A stretch of 64,000 nt of DNA from Streptomyces rugosispiralis (lineage in GTDB: Bacteria; Actinomycetota; Actinomycetes; Streptomycetales; Streptomycetaceae): contig NZ_JANIAA010000023.1 in NCBI RefSeq assembly GCF_024505145.1, positions 79,836 to 143,835 of the forward strand, in the 5' to 3' direction. This document shows positions 57,194-64,000 of the stretch, piece after piece (position 1 is the first letter of the stretch; the number at the start of each line of letters is the position of its first letter). The notes beneath the pieces are model-generated. The model saw only the letters and a program-made list of their open reading frames with translations, made no database searches and was not told where the DNA came from. The position numbers were made by a program, and so were the translations under genes.

Positions 57194-58243
57194 TCACGCC
57201 TTGAGCGAGGCGATGTCGATCACGAAGCGGTAGCGCACATCGCTGCTCACGACGCGGTCGTACGCCTCGTTGATCCGCTCGCCGTCGATCACCTCGATCT
57301 CCGCGCCGAGCCCGTGCTCGGCGCAGAAGTCGAGCATCTCCTGGGTCTGCCGGATGCCGCCGATCTTGGAACCGGCCATCGACCTGCGGCCCATGATCAG
57401 CGAGAACTGGTTGAACGCGCTGGAGTTCTCCGGTGCGCCCACGTGCACCAGCGTGCCGTCCAGCTTCAGCAGCGACAGATAGCCGTCCAGCGGGAGGTTC
57501 GCCGAGGTCGTGTTGACGATCAGGTCGAAGGTGCCGGCCAGCTCGGTGAAGGTGGCCTCGTCGCTGGTGGCGTAGAAGTGGTCGGCGCCCAGCCGCAGCC
57601 CGTCGTCCTGCTTGCGGAGCGTCTGGCTCAGCACCGTCACCTCGGCGCCCATCGCATGGGCGATCTTCACCCCCATGTGGCCGAGGCCGCCGAGGCCCAC
57701 GATGGCGACCTTCTTGCCGGGACCGGCGTTCCAGTGGGCCAGCGGGGAGTAGAGGGTGATCCCGGCGCACAGCAGCGGGGCGGCGACGTCCAGCGAGATC
57801 CCCTCGGGGATGCGCAGTGCGTAGTTCTCGTCCACCACGATGTGGGTGCTGTAGCCGCCGTAGGTGGGGGCGCCGTCGTACTCGTTGCCGTTGTACGTGG
57901 GCACCTCGCCCTTGAGGCAGTACTGCTCCTCGCCCGCGAGGCAGTTCTCGCACTCGCGGCAGGAGTCGACGAAGCAGCCCACGCCGACCCGGTCGCCGAC
58001 GGCGTACTTGGTGACGGCGGGGCCGACCTCGGCGACCACACCGGCGATCTCATGGCCGGGCACCATCGGGAAGAGGGCGGTGCCCCACTCCTCGCGGGCC
58101 TGGTGGATGTCGGAGTGACAGATACCGGCGTAGGCGATCTCGATCAGCACGTCGTGCTCGCGCAGGGCGCGGCGCTCGACGGTGGTCCTTTCCAGCGGGG
58201 CCTTCGGAGCGGGGGCTGCGTAGGCGGTGACGCTGGCAGTCAT
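57194..58243 (-). CDS. zinc NAD(P)-dependent alcohol dehydrogenase (CAD/YahK type)
   Basis: 349-residue medium-chain dehydrogenase. Catalytic zinc site: GICHSD and GHEIAG with a later LLCAG; structural zinc Cys cluster: CRECENCLAGEEQYC. Nucleotide fold: VGLGGLGHMGVKIA. The substrate is probably an aldehyde or alcohol of the cinnamyl-alcohol or formaldehyde-like class. ATG 58243 has AAGGAGA upstream. It lies downstream of the MmyB-type regulator on the same strand, after a polypyrimidine leader. Confidence 0.93.
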   Translation of the reverse strand: MTASVTAYAAPAPKAPLERTTVERRALREHDVLIEIAYAGICHSDIHQAREEWGTALFPMVPGHEIAGVVAEVGPAVTKYAVGDRVGVGCFVDSCRECENCLAGEEQYCLKGEVPTYNGNEYDGAPTYGGYSTHIVVDENYALRIPEGISLDVAAPLLCAGITLYSPLAHWNAGPGKKVAIVGLGGLGHMGVKIAHAMGAEVTVLSQTLRKQDDGLRLGADHFYATSDEATFTELAGTFDLIVNTTSANLPLDGYLSLLKLDGTLVHVGAPENSSAFNQFSLIMGRRSMAGSKIGGIRQTQEMLDFCAEHGLGAEIEVIDGERINEAYDRVVSSDVRYRFVIDIASLKA

Positions 58244-58261
58244 AAACGTGTCTCCTTGTGA

Positions 58262-58372
58262 CGAACTAGGAAAAAGGGGATGGGTGAAGGGAAGGGGGAA
58301 GTACGGAGGGGGAAGAGGGCGGGATGTGCGAGGGAAAGGGGGAAAGGGGCGTGGGGGAAGGGGTGGGATCAG
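58262..58372 (+). repeat. polypurine tract
   Basis: About 110 bp almost wholly G and A on the plus strand (GGAAAAAGGGGATGGGTGAAGG and so on). On the coding strand of the neighbouring genes it is a C/T-rich leader before the dehydrogenase. No gene. Confidence 0.8.
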
Positions 58373-59289
58373 GGGGAAACGTCGGAGGACGGTCCTCCCG
58401 AAGGACGCGCTGCGGACGAGGGCGCGGAGGGATCGGCCGAGGGAGTCGCGGTCCAGCTCGCCAGCAGCCGCAGGGCCGCCTCCGAGGGGGAGCCGGGCTC
58501 GACCGTGTAGATGCACAGCGCCTGGTCGGGATCGCCGGGCACGGTCACGTTCTCGTAGGCCAGCGTCATGTCCCCGACCACCGGATGGTGGTAGAGCTTG
58601 ACGCCGTGGGTCTTCTCCCGCACGTTGTGGTCGGCCCACCACGTGCGGAACTCAGGGCTCTTGATGGTGAGCTCGCCCACGAGCTCGGTCAGCCGGGGAT
58701 CGTCCGGATGGCGCCCGGCCTCCAGCCGGAGGGACGCCACCATCTCCGCCGCGACCGTCTCCCACTCCGGCCACAGCGAGCGGGCCGCCTCGTCGAGGAA
58801 CATGAACCGGGCCATGTTCCGCTCGTGGTGCGGGAGCGCCTCGAAGTCGATGATCAGCGCTCGGGCCAGCTGGTTGGAGGCCAGGACATCGCCCCTGCGC
58901 CCGAGGACGAAGGCCGGTGAGACCCCGTCCAGCATGCGCAGCAGCGCGTGCACCCCGGGCCGCACCCGCTGGGGGCGGGGCGGCCGGCGGCGCACCGTGC
59001 GCCGGGGGCGCGGCCGGGTCAGCTCGAAGAGGTACGCACGTTCGGTTTCGTTGAGCTGCAGAGCGCGGGCCACGGCGTCCAGCACCGTCTCCGACACATT
59101 GAGGTGACGGCCCTGCTCCAGACGCGTGTAGTAGTCCGTGCTCACGCCCGCCAGCTGCGCCAGCTCCTCACGGCGCAGCCCCGGCACCCGACGGGGGCTG
59201 TCGTTGCTCACGCTCACGCCCGCGTCGCCGGGGCTCAGGCGTGCCCTGCGGCTCCGCAGAAACTCACTGAGCTCGGTATTGCGGTCCAT
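58369..59289 (-). CDS. XRE-family regulator with MmyB-like ligand domain
   Basis: 306-residue regulator. N-terminal helix-turn-helix (GLRREELAQLAGVSTDYYTRLEQGRHLNVSETVLDAVARAL) and a PAS-like MmyB sensing domain (RPGVHALLRMLDGVSPAFVLGRRGDVLASNQLARAL, late THGVKLYHHPVVGDMTLAYENVTVPGD). The tail is Ser/Pro-rich. ATG 59289 gives the usual start; upstream open frame is unconserved. Proteins of this family commonly repress an adjacent dehydrogenase or reductase gene, which here would be the zinc dehydrogenase. Confidence 0.9.
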   Translation of the reverse strand: MDRNTELSEFLRSRRARLSPGDAGVSVSNDSPRRVPGLRREELAQLAGVSTDYYTRLEQGRHLNVSETVLDAVARALQLNETERAYLFELTRPRPRRTVRRRPPRPQRVRPGVHALLRMLDGVSPAFVLGRRGDVLASNQLARALIIDFEALPHHERNMARFMFLDEAARSLWPEWETVAAEMVASLRLEAGRHPDDPRLTELVGELTIKSPEFRTWWADHNVREKTHGVKLYHHPVVGDMTLAYENVTVPGDPDQALCIYTVEPGSPSEAALRLLASWTATPSADPSAPSSAARPSGGPSSDVSP

Positions 59290-59717
59290 GGGTTCCAGTA
59301 TTGGCAACGGAAAAGGCATCTGAGCGTGCCAAAGTAGGTCTGCTGAACCTAGGCCGGGCGGGGCCATGCGGGCCGTCGCCGCTCGTATGGCTTCGTGGCG
59401 CTCGCACGGGAGAGTGGTGGCGGGAGCGGGTGGGCTGGTGCCGGTGGGCCGGTCTGATAGACCTTGACCGCGCGCTCCGGGTTGCACTGCGGCTCCTGTA
59501 CGGCAAACCTGGCTTTTATCCTGATCCTTCATGCGCCTGACCGGCTATTTTTCTGCGGCTGCCCTGATCTGTGGCGATGGGCGGGGAAGATCATCCGCGC
59601 GTTTCGGCTCAGCGCTAGCCAGCTCCTCCGCCTGCGTCGATCGGCCATCGACTGAGCCGATCGTGGCCCGTTGCACGGGCTGCGAGAGTGATGCGGATCA
59701 CAATAGAGGGAAGGGTG

Positions 59718-59927
59718 ATGAGCGTGATCGAGTTCGCCTTGGCCGTCGTCCTGGTGCTCGCCATCGGAGGGTGTGCCTGTGTCGCGTGGACGGCTCGGGG
59801 AGGGCCGCGTTGGGCGCGTGGGGTGTCCACCGCGACCATGGCGCTGGCTGAGGTGGTCCTGATCGACGGGAGAAAGCGACGCAGGCGACGCGGGCGCCGG
59901 AATCCGAGTAGCGGCATGGACGGCTAG
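59718..59927 (+). CDS. small single-helix membrane protein
   Basis: 69 residues: MSVIEFALAVVLVLAIGGCACVAW forms one membrane helix, then a basic segment with GRKRRRRRGRR. AGGGAAGGGTG sits directly before ATG 59718. A clear terminator follows. No family recognised. The gap before it (59290-59717) holds no convincing gene. Confidence 0.55.
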   Translation: MSVIEFALAVVLVLAIGGCACVAWTARGGPRWARGVSTATMALAEVVLIDGRKRRRRRGRRNPSSGMDG

Positions 59928-59948
59928 GAAAGCAGGCGTCACAGGCTG

Positions 59949-59983
59949 AGGCTCCCATCATGATCACGGTGGGAGCCTTTTTG
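59949..59983 (+). terminator. rho-independent terminator
   Basis: AGGCTCCCA (59949-59957) pairs with TGGGAGCCT (59970-59978) and is followed by TTTTT, one of few classical U-tailed terminators in the window. It ends the small membrane-protein gene and overlaps the DUF397 end on the other strand. Confidence 0.92.
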
Positions 59984-60239
59984 CGGTCCGGCGGCTGATC
60001 GTCTGCAGGAGCGGCTCGGGGGTCTGGGCTCGGCCGAGCTCACCGTTGGCCGCTCCGCTGGCGAACGCTGTCCACTCCTGGGCGGTGAAGCCCAAGACCG
60101 GTCCGTCGTCCGCCTTGCTGTCCCGGGCTGCGACTATGCCGTTCTTCAAGAACGCGACTTCCGTACACGCTGATTGCCCATTGCTGCGCCTGGACTTGAA
60201 CCATGCCGCGTCCGAGAGGTCAACCCTGTTCGTAACTGC
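59964..60239 (-). pseudogene. DUF397 gene lacking a start codon
   Basis: In frame after a TAG at 60242-60240 the sequence reads AVTNRVDLSDAAWFKSRRSN and so on through CTEVAFLKNGIVAARDSKADDG to 59964. This is a DUF397 protein, the usual partner of XRE regulators in actinobacteria. No ATG, GTG or TTG lies between the TAG and the conserved VDLSDAAWFKS. The first usable start is TTG 60149, which would cut off half the domain. Readthrough of the TAG would fuse it to the upstream reading frame. Confidence 0.65.
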
Positions 60240-60431
60240 CTACCTGTTCGGTGGGTACACAGTCGGGGGCTCGGTCTCGACGGCATCGGCGTTGAGGGGG
60301 AAACGAAGGGTGATGAACGGGCCCGGCAGCACGCCCAGATGTAGGCCGGCCTCGAACGGCACGACCCTGACTGTCACGTTGGGCAGCTCGGACATCTCCA
60401 GCAGGCGCCGAAGCTGCTCCGCCGTGGCCAT
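60240..60431 (-). pseudogene. XRE/DUF5753 C-terminal fragment
   Basis: MATAEQLRRLLEMSELPNVTV, then VVPFEAGLHLGVLPGPFITLRFPL and EPPTVYPPNR before TAG. This matches the middle of the DUF5753 effector domain of XRE regulators; the helix-turn-helix start and the last ~50 residues are missing. It is fused in frame to serine recombinase sequence on one side and DUF397 on the other, so deletion or recombination joined them. ATG 60431 could in principle start a 63-residue remnant. Confidence 0.75.
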
Positions 60432-61295
60432 GGTCCAATCGCCACCACCCGTAGAGGAAATTCCTGAAAGCGTCAGCCCTCGTGTGATGGACGACGGAGT
60501 TCCATTCTTCTCCACTAGCTCATGGAAGATGCGCCTTACGGCCTTCGCCTCTTCCTCAATCTTCGTGCCTACATCCTCGCCTTTGCGTACCCATCCGTAA
60601 CCGAGGCGGCCTATGGGAATTCCCACCTCGGCTGCTGTTAATGTGTCTCGGGCAACGCGTCGGGCTGTGTCTTGAGACTGCTTAAGCAGCATGACGCGCA
60701 TTACGCGCGCCATATTGCAGTCGGATTCCCTGACCAGATTAAGCTCGCTGGTTGCTCCGATTGCGGGCCGTTTGACTTCAATGACGACGTTCGCGAGATC
60801 TTCGAGATCCCTTGGTTGCCTAACCAGGCGATCCAAGTCATAGTAGATGATCCCGCCAATTGTGCTGTTGGGTAGATCTTTCGGCATTCATTGGAAGTCT
60901 TTGCGAAGAACCACCCAATCCACCCCACCGTTAAGGCGAGTGATCCTCTTCTTCTTGTAGGCGCTGGTGTCGTCGTCTATATAGTCGTCTATATAGAGGT
61001 CGGCGAACGGGCCCCACCCGAGGGCCTGGCGCTTGGCCTCGATGTCTTCGGTCTGTCGTTCGATGACGGACTTCCTCTTGGACGCCTCCTTCCGGGCTCG
61101 CCGTTCTTCGTTAATGTCATGCATAGACAGAGGTAGGTATCCGCCCGGTCGCTGTGGTACGTACTGCGCGTAGCCCGCAGAGAGGTCCAGGGTGGTTGTG
61201 CGGCCTCGCTCGCGTAGCTGCGTGATCATCGGGTCGTCGATGCCGGATACGGCGGACAGGTCAAGCGTGTTGGCCGTGAAGGGAGTAGGGGACAT
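60432..61295 (-). pseudogene. decayed large serine recombinase
   Basis: One frame interrupted by TGA at 60890-60888. Before the stop: YLPLS (Ser57, with Pro where the catalytic Arg is expected), KSVIERQTEDIEAKRQALGWG and KKKRITRLNGGVDWVVLRKDFQ. After it: GIIYYDLDRLVRQPRDLEDL, DTARRVARDTLTAAEVGIPIGRLGYGW and GISSTGGGDWT. These are the catalytic domain and the start of the recombinase domain; the zinc-ribbon DNA-binding part is lost. A CGA-to-TGA change would explain the stop. GC content is visibly lower than in flanking genes. The ATG at 61295 overlaps the divergent RDD gene start, so the true start is uncertain. Confidence 0.82.
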
Positions 61296-63096
61296 GGCGA
61301 CGCCTCCTGGTGGCGGGGGTTCGGCAGAAATGCCCGGGGTGGGGTACTACCCCGATCCGTCCATCCCTGGCTACATCCGTTACTGGAATGGCGCCGCCTG
61401 GGTGCCCGGCACCAGCCGTCCCGCCCCGGCCGAGGGCGAGGCCATGCCCGCGCCGCCGCCCGGGGTCACCCATACCCAGGTGATCAGCCCGCCGCCGGAC
61501 GAGACGGGCCCGATGTTCCTGGACGAGGATCCGGCGCCGCGGGCCGCGGAGGAGACCGGCAGCGCGCTGCCCGAGCTGCGCCGGAGCGCCGAGATGGACG
61601 TCCGGGGCGCGGGCGGGCCGCCCGAGGCGTCGGGCGGTGGCATGGGGGCCCAGCCGGTGCCGCCCGGCGGGGTTCCGGCGTCCGTGGACTGGAACGACCC
61701 CCAGCGGCTGCACGGCGCCCGTCCCGACGCCGGGACGGCCTGGCACGCGGACGCCGCCCAGCAGGGCGGGTTCGGCGGTGACCAGGACCGCCGGATCTCC
61801 TGGGGCGCGGAGCCGGGCGCCCCCGGCGCCGCCCAGGCCGGTGGCGGGCAGCCTGGTGGCGGGCAGCCTGGTGGTGGGCAGGCCGGTGGCGGGCAGTGGC
61901 CTGGGGTGCCCGACCCGCGGCGCGCGGGCCCGGGTGAGGACGCCGGACGCGATGACGGCACGCTGACCATGCGCGCGGGCGGGAGCGGGCGTACGGCGGA
62001 CCGCTCGACGCAGGCTCTGCCGCCGGTTCGCCGGGCCCCGGAGCTGCCCCCGGCGGACGAGGGCGAGACGCCCGCTCCGGCGGGCGACGGGACGATGACG
62101 TTCCGCACGGTGGGGCGCGGCGGCGGAGCGGCACCCACGAGCGGTCAGGGGCAGGGTCAGGGGCAGGGTCAGGGACAGGGGCAGGGCCGGGACCCGGCGG
62201 CCGGCCGGGATGACGGGACGATGGCGATCCGGGCGATCGGCCGCGGCGGCGCACGCAAGGGTGCCGAGGCCGCACCCCCGGCCCAGCAGCCGCACCAGCC
62301 CCAACAGCCTCCGCAGCCGCACCAGCCCCAGCAGCCGCACCAGCCCCAGCAGCCGCACCAGCCCCAACAGCCTCCGCAACCGCACCAGCCCCCGCAGCCC
62401 TTCGGCGGTATCCCCGCCCAGGGCGGCGGCCCGGCCTGGCAGCCGCAGGGGCAGTACGCCCAGCAGCGGCCCGGCCCGCCGCAGAGCCCGCCGCAAGCCG
62501 CCCCGCACGCTCCCCAGGCGGGCCCGCACGGCGCGGGCTCGGGCGCGCCCGAGGGCGTCATCCCCTGGAAGCCGCCCGTCGACAACCCCTTCCTGTTGGC
62601 CGCCCAGGAGGGCCGGCCCGCCTCGCTCGGCCGCCGCCTCGCCGCCCGGCTGATCGACTCGGTCGTGCTGCTCGGCGTCGTCGGCGCCGTCGCGTTCCCG
62701 CTGTGGAGCAAGGCGAGCGACCACATCGACGAGAAGGTCGAGGCGGCCAAGCAGAGCGGCGAGACCGTCACGGTCTACTTCCTGGACGGCACCACCAGCG
62801 GCTACCTGGGCATCGTCCTCGGTCTGCTGCTCGTCCTCGGCGTCGTCCTGGAGGCGCTGCCGACCGCCAAGTGGGGCCGCACGCTCGGCAAGCGGCTGTG
62901 CGGGGTGCGGGTGCTGGACATCGAGGAGCACGACACCCCGTCCTTCGGCACCGCGCTGCGCCGCTGGCTCGTCTACTCGGTGCTGGGGGTGCTCGTCATC
63001 GGCGTGCTGAACGTCCTGTGGTGCCTGTTCGACCGCCCGTGGCGGCAGTGCTGGCACGACAAGGTGGCCCGCACCTTCGTCGCGTCGGCCGACTGA
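61294..63096 (+). CDS. DUF2510-RDD membrane protein with long disordered linker
   Basis: 600 residues. A DUF2510 motif at the N-terminus (GVGYYPDPSIPGYIRYWNGAAWVPGT) is followed by ~400 residues of Gly/Pro/Gln-rich repeats (GGGQP, GQGQGQ, PHQPQQ) and a C-terminal RDD domain (ASLGRRLAARLIDSVVLLGVVGAVAF, two to three helices, KRLCGVRVLD, WHDKVARTFV). It is probably a membrane protein with a long cytoplasmic tail; RDD functions are mostly unknown. GGAGTAGGGG precedes ATG 61294. Confidence 0.88.
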   Translation: MATPPGGGGSAEMPGVGYYPDPSIPGYIRYWNGAAWVPGTSRPAPAEGEAMPAPPPGVTHTQVISPPPDETGPMFLDEDPAPRAAEETGSALPELRRSAEMDVRGAGGPPEASGGGMGAQPVPPGGVPASVDWNDPQRLHGARPDAGTAWHADAAQQGGFGGDQDRRISWGAEPGAPGAAQAGGGQPGGGQPGGGQAGGGQWPGVPDPRRAGPGEDAGRDDGTLTMRAGGSGRTADRSTQALPPVRRAPELPPADEGETPAPAGDGTMTFRTVGRGGGAAPTSGQGQGQGQGQGQGQGRDPAAGRDDGTMAIRAIGRGGARKGAEAAPPAQQPHQPQQPPQPHQPQQPHQPQQPHQPQQPPQPHQPPQPFGGIPAQGGGPAWQPQGQYAQQRPGPPQSPPQAAPHAPQAGPHGAGSGAPEGVIPWKPPVDNPFLLAAQEGRPASLGRRLAARLIDSVVLLGVVGAVAFPLWSKASDHIDEKVEAAKQSGETVTVYFLDGTTSGYLGIVLGLLLVLGVVLEALPTAKWGRTLGKRLCGVRVLDIEEHDTPSFGTALRRWLVYSVLGVLVIGVLNVLWCLFDRPWRQCWHDKVARTFVASAD

Positions 63097-63114
63097 GCGG
63101 CGGCCGGCCGAGCC

Positions 63115-63172
63115 GCCCTCCGCCGAAACCGAACGAACCAAACGAACCGAACGAACCGAACGAACCGAACAG
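63115..63172 (+). repeat. short tandem repeat between RDD genes
   Basis: About five copies of a 9-bp unit, CCGAACGAA, with minor variation, in the gap between the two RDD genes. No coding role. Confidence 0.8.
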
Positions 63173-63261
63173 CCGCCCCGGCTGCGGCGGATGGACGATC
63201 CCGGTCGCCCGAACGGGGCGCGCCGGATGCGGCAGTCCCGGCTCCGGGGTCGACTCGGGCC

Positions 63262-63891
63262 ATGAGCACCGACCAGCCGCCGCCAGGGCAGGACGAGCCC
63301 CGGGACCGGGACAGCAGCGATCCGTTCGCCAAACAGCCGCGCGCGAACGGCTCCCCGTACGGGGACCACGGAGAGTACGGGGAGCACGGAGACCACGGAG
63401 ACCACGGAGAGCACGGGGACCACAGCGCGGAGTCCGAGCCGTACGCCGGGATGCCCCCGCTCGCCCACCTCGGCCGCCGTCTGATCGCCCGGATCATCGA
63501 CGCGCTGCTCATCGGCATCCCGGTCGGGCTCGTCGTGACCGCGGTCGCCGGGGGCTATGACCCGATCGAGGGCAGCGCCCGTTCGACCACCGTCACGCTG
63601 GTCTACGTCCTGGTCTACTTCCTCTACGAGGGGCTGATGCTGACCCGGGACGGCCAGACCGTCGGCAAGAAGGCGATGAAGATCCGGGTCGCCATGCTGG
63701 AGAACGGACGGGCGCCGGTCGGTCAGGCGGGCTGGCTGCGCGCCGGGGTGTACGCCCTGCCCGAGATCGTGCCCTGCTGCGGCTTCCTCTTCTGGCTGAT
63801 CAATGTGTTGTGGTGCACCTGGGACCGGCCCTATCGGCAGTGCCTGCACGACAAGGCGGCCAAGACCCTGGTGGTCTCGGCCGTACCCTGA
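63262..63891 (+). CDS. RDD-family membrane protein
   Basis: 209 residues. A charged N-terminal tail with a GEHGDHGDH-type repeat (residues ~34-54) precedes the RDD domain: LAHLGRRLIARIIDALLIGIPVGLVVTAVAGG, TLVYVLVYFLYEGLMLTRDGQTVGKKAMKIRV, and a late WLINVLWCTWDRPYRQCLHDKAAKTLVV. About three helices. It follows the larger RDD gene and shares its C-terminal signature, so the two are likely paralogues with related roles. Confidence 0.9.
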   Translation: MSTDQPPPGQDEPRDRDSSDPFAKQPRANGSPYGDHGEYGEHGDHGDHGEHGDHSAESEPYAGMPPLAHLGRRLIARIIDALLIGIPVGLVVTAVAGGYDPIEGSARSTTVTLVYVLVYFLYEGLMLTRDGQTVGKKAMKIRVAMLENGRAPVGQAGWLRAGVYALPEIVPCCGFLFWLINVLWCTWDRPYRQCLHDKAAKTLVVSAVP

Positions 63892-63901
63892 CCCGCCGAG
63901 A

Positions 63902-64000
<99 letters not shown>

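Noticed and set aside
61261..63849. 862-codon minus-strand open frame
   Set aside because: Antisense to both RDD genes, whose domains and ribosome sites are convincing.

Overview
The window is high-GC (about 72%) actinobacterial DNA, almost certainly from a Streptomyces chromosome. The evidence is GTG/TTG starts, GTGA/ATGA-coupled operons, sugar ABC importers with no ATPase of their own, and a core gene order (narK-nnaR, sigma/anti-sigma, HelD, malic enzyme, HU, murA, YqgE, DUF3039, sugar ABC-GH20, hpdR-hpd) that I recall, without having checked it, from S. coelicolor around SCO2925-SCO2959. The left end cuts a GH31 gene. The last ~100 bases are poly-C, which looks like a contig-end artefact.

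Positions 1-4270 hold a leftward operon for an alpha-xyloside-type sugar: lipoprotein, two permeases and GH31, behind a promoter with a LacI-type palindrome. Positions 4310-8091 carry LysR regulators, an alpha/beta hydrolase, and a small toxin-antitoxin-like pair whose second gene looks frameshifted. Positions 8200-11210 are a nitrate module (NarK and the HemD-like regulator NnaR) with GlnR-box-like sites before both genes. Positions 11398-22158 are mostly core: a CGNR protein, an ECF sigma/anti-sigma pair, HelD, a candidate structured RNA, a cold-shock protein, malic enzyme, HU, murA (its 3' end duplicated downstream), YqgE and DUF3039.

Positions 22276-27297 are an amino-sugar uptake operon: lipoprotein, two permeases and an intracellular GH20 hexosaminidase. 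Positions 27573-33117 encode a three-subunit molybdenum-hydroxylase-like complex with an unusual ~570-residue disordered extension and an altered catalytic motif, followed by a MITE-like inverted repeat. Positions 34366-39298 hold a single-module NRPS (C-A-T-TE) followed by a YqcI/YcgG (GntA-like) heme-oxygenase homologue: a small, unassigned biosynthetic locus next to tRNA-Cys. Positions 40964-43658 are a cysteine-oxidation module (LysR, cysteine dioxygenase, sulfate/sulfite exporter).

Positions 43821-53100 contain two MFS transporters, an RHH-Doc toxin-antitoxin pair, a helicase, an IclR regulator with a 15-bp minisatellite behind it, a Lon-like S16 protease and an ArsR-controlled exporter operon with a striking 17-bp-arm palindrome. 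Then follow HpdR/4-hydroxyphenylpyruvate dioxygenase, a Tat-exported beta-propeller protein, a glycolate-oxidase-type FAD enzyme, and a zinc alcohol dehydrogenase beside its likely MmyB-type regulator. Positions 59700-61295 are a lower-GC island in which a decayed serine recombinase, an XRE/DUF5753 tail and a DUF397 gene sit in one frame split by two stop codons. The window ends with two RDD membrane proteins. Both sugar importers presumably borrow a shared ATPase (MsiK) encoded elsewhere.
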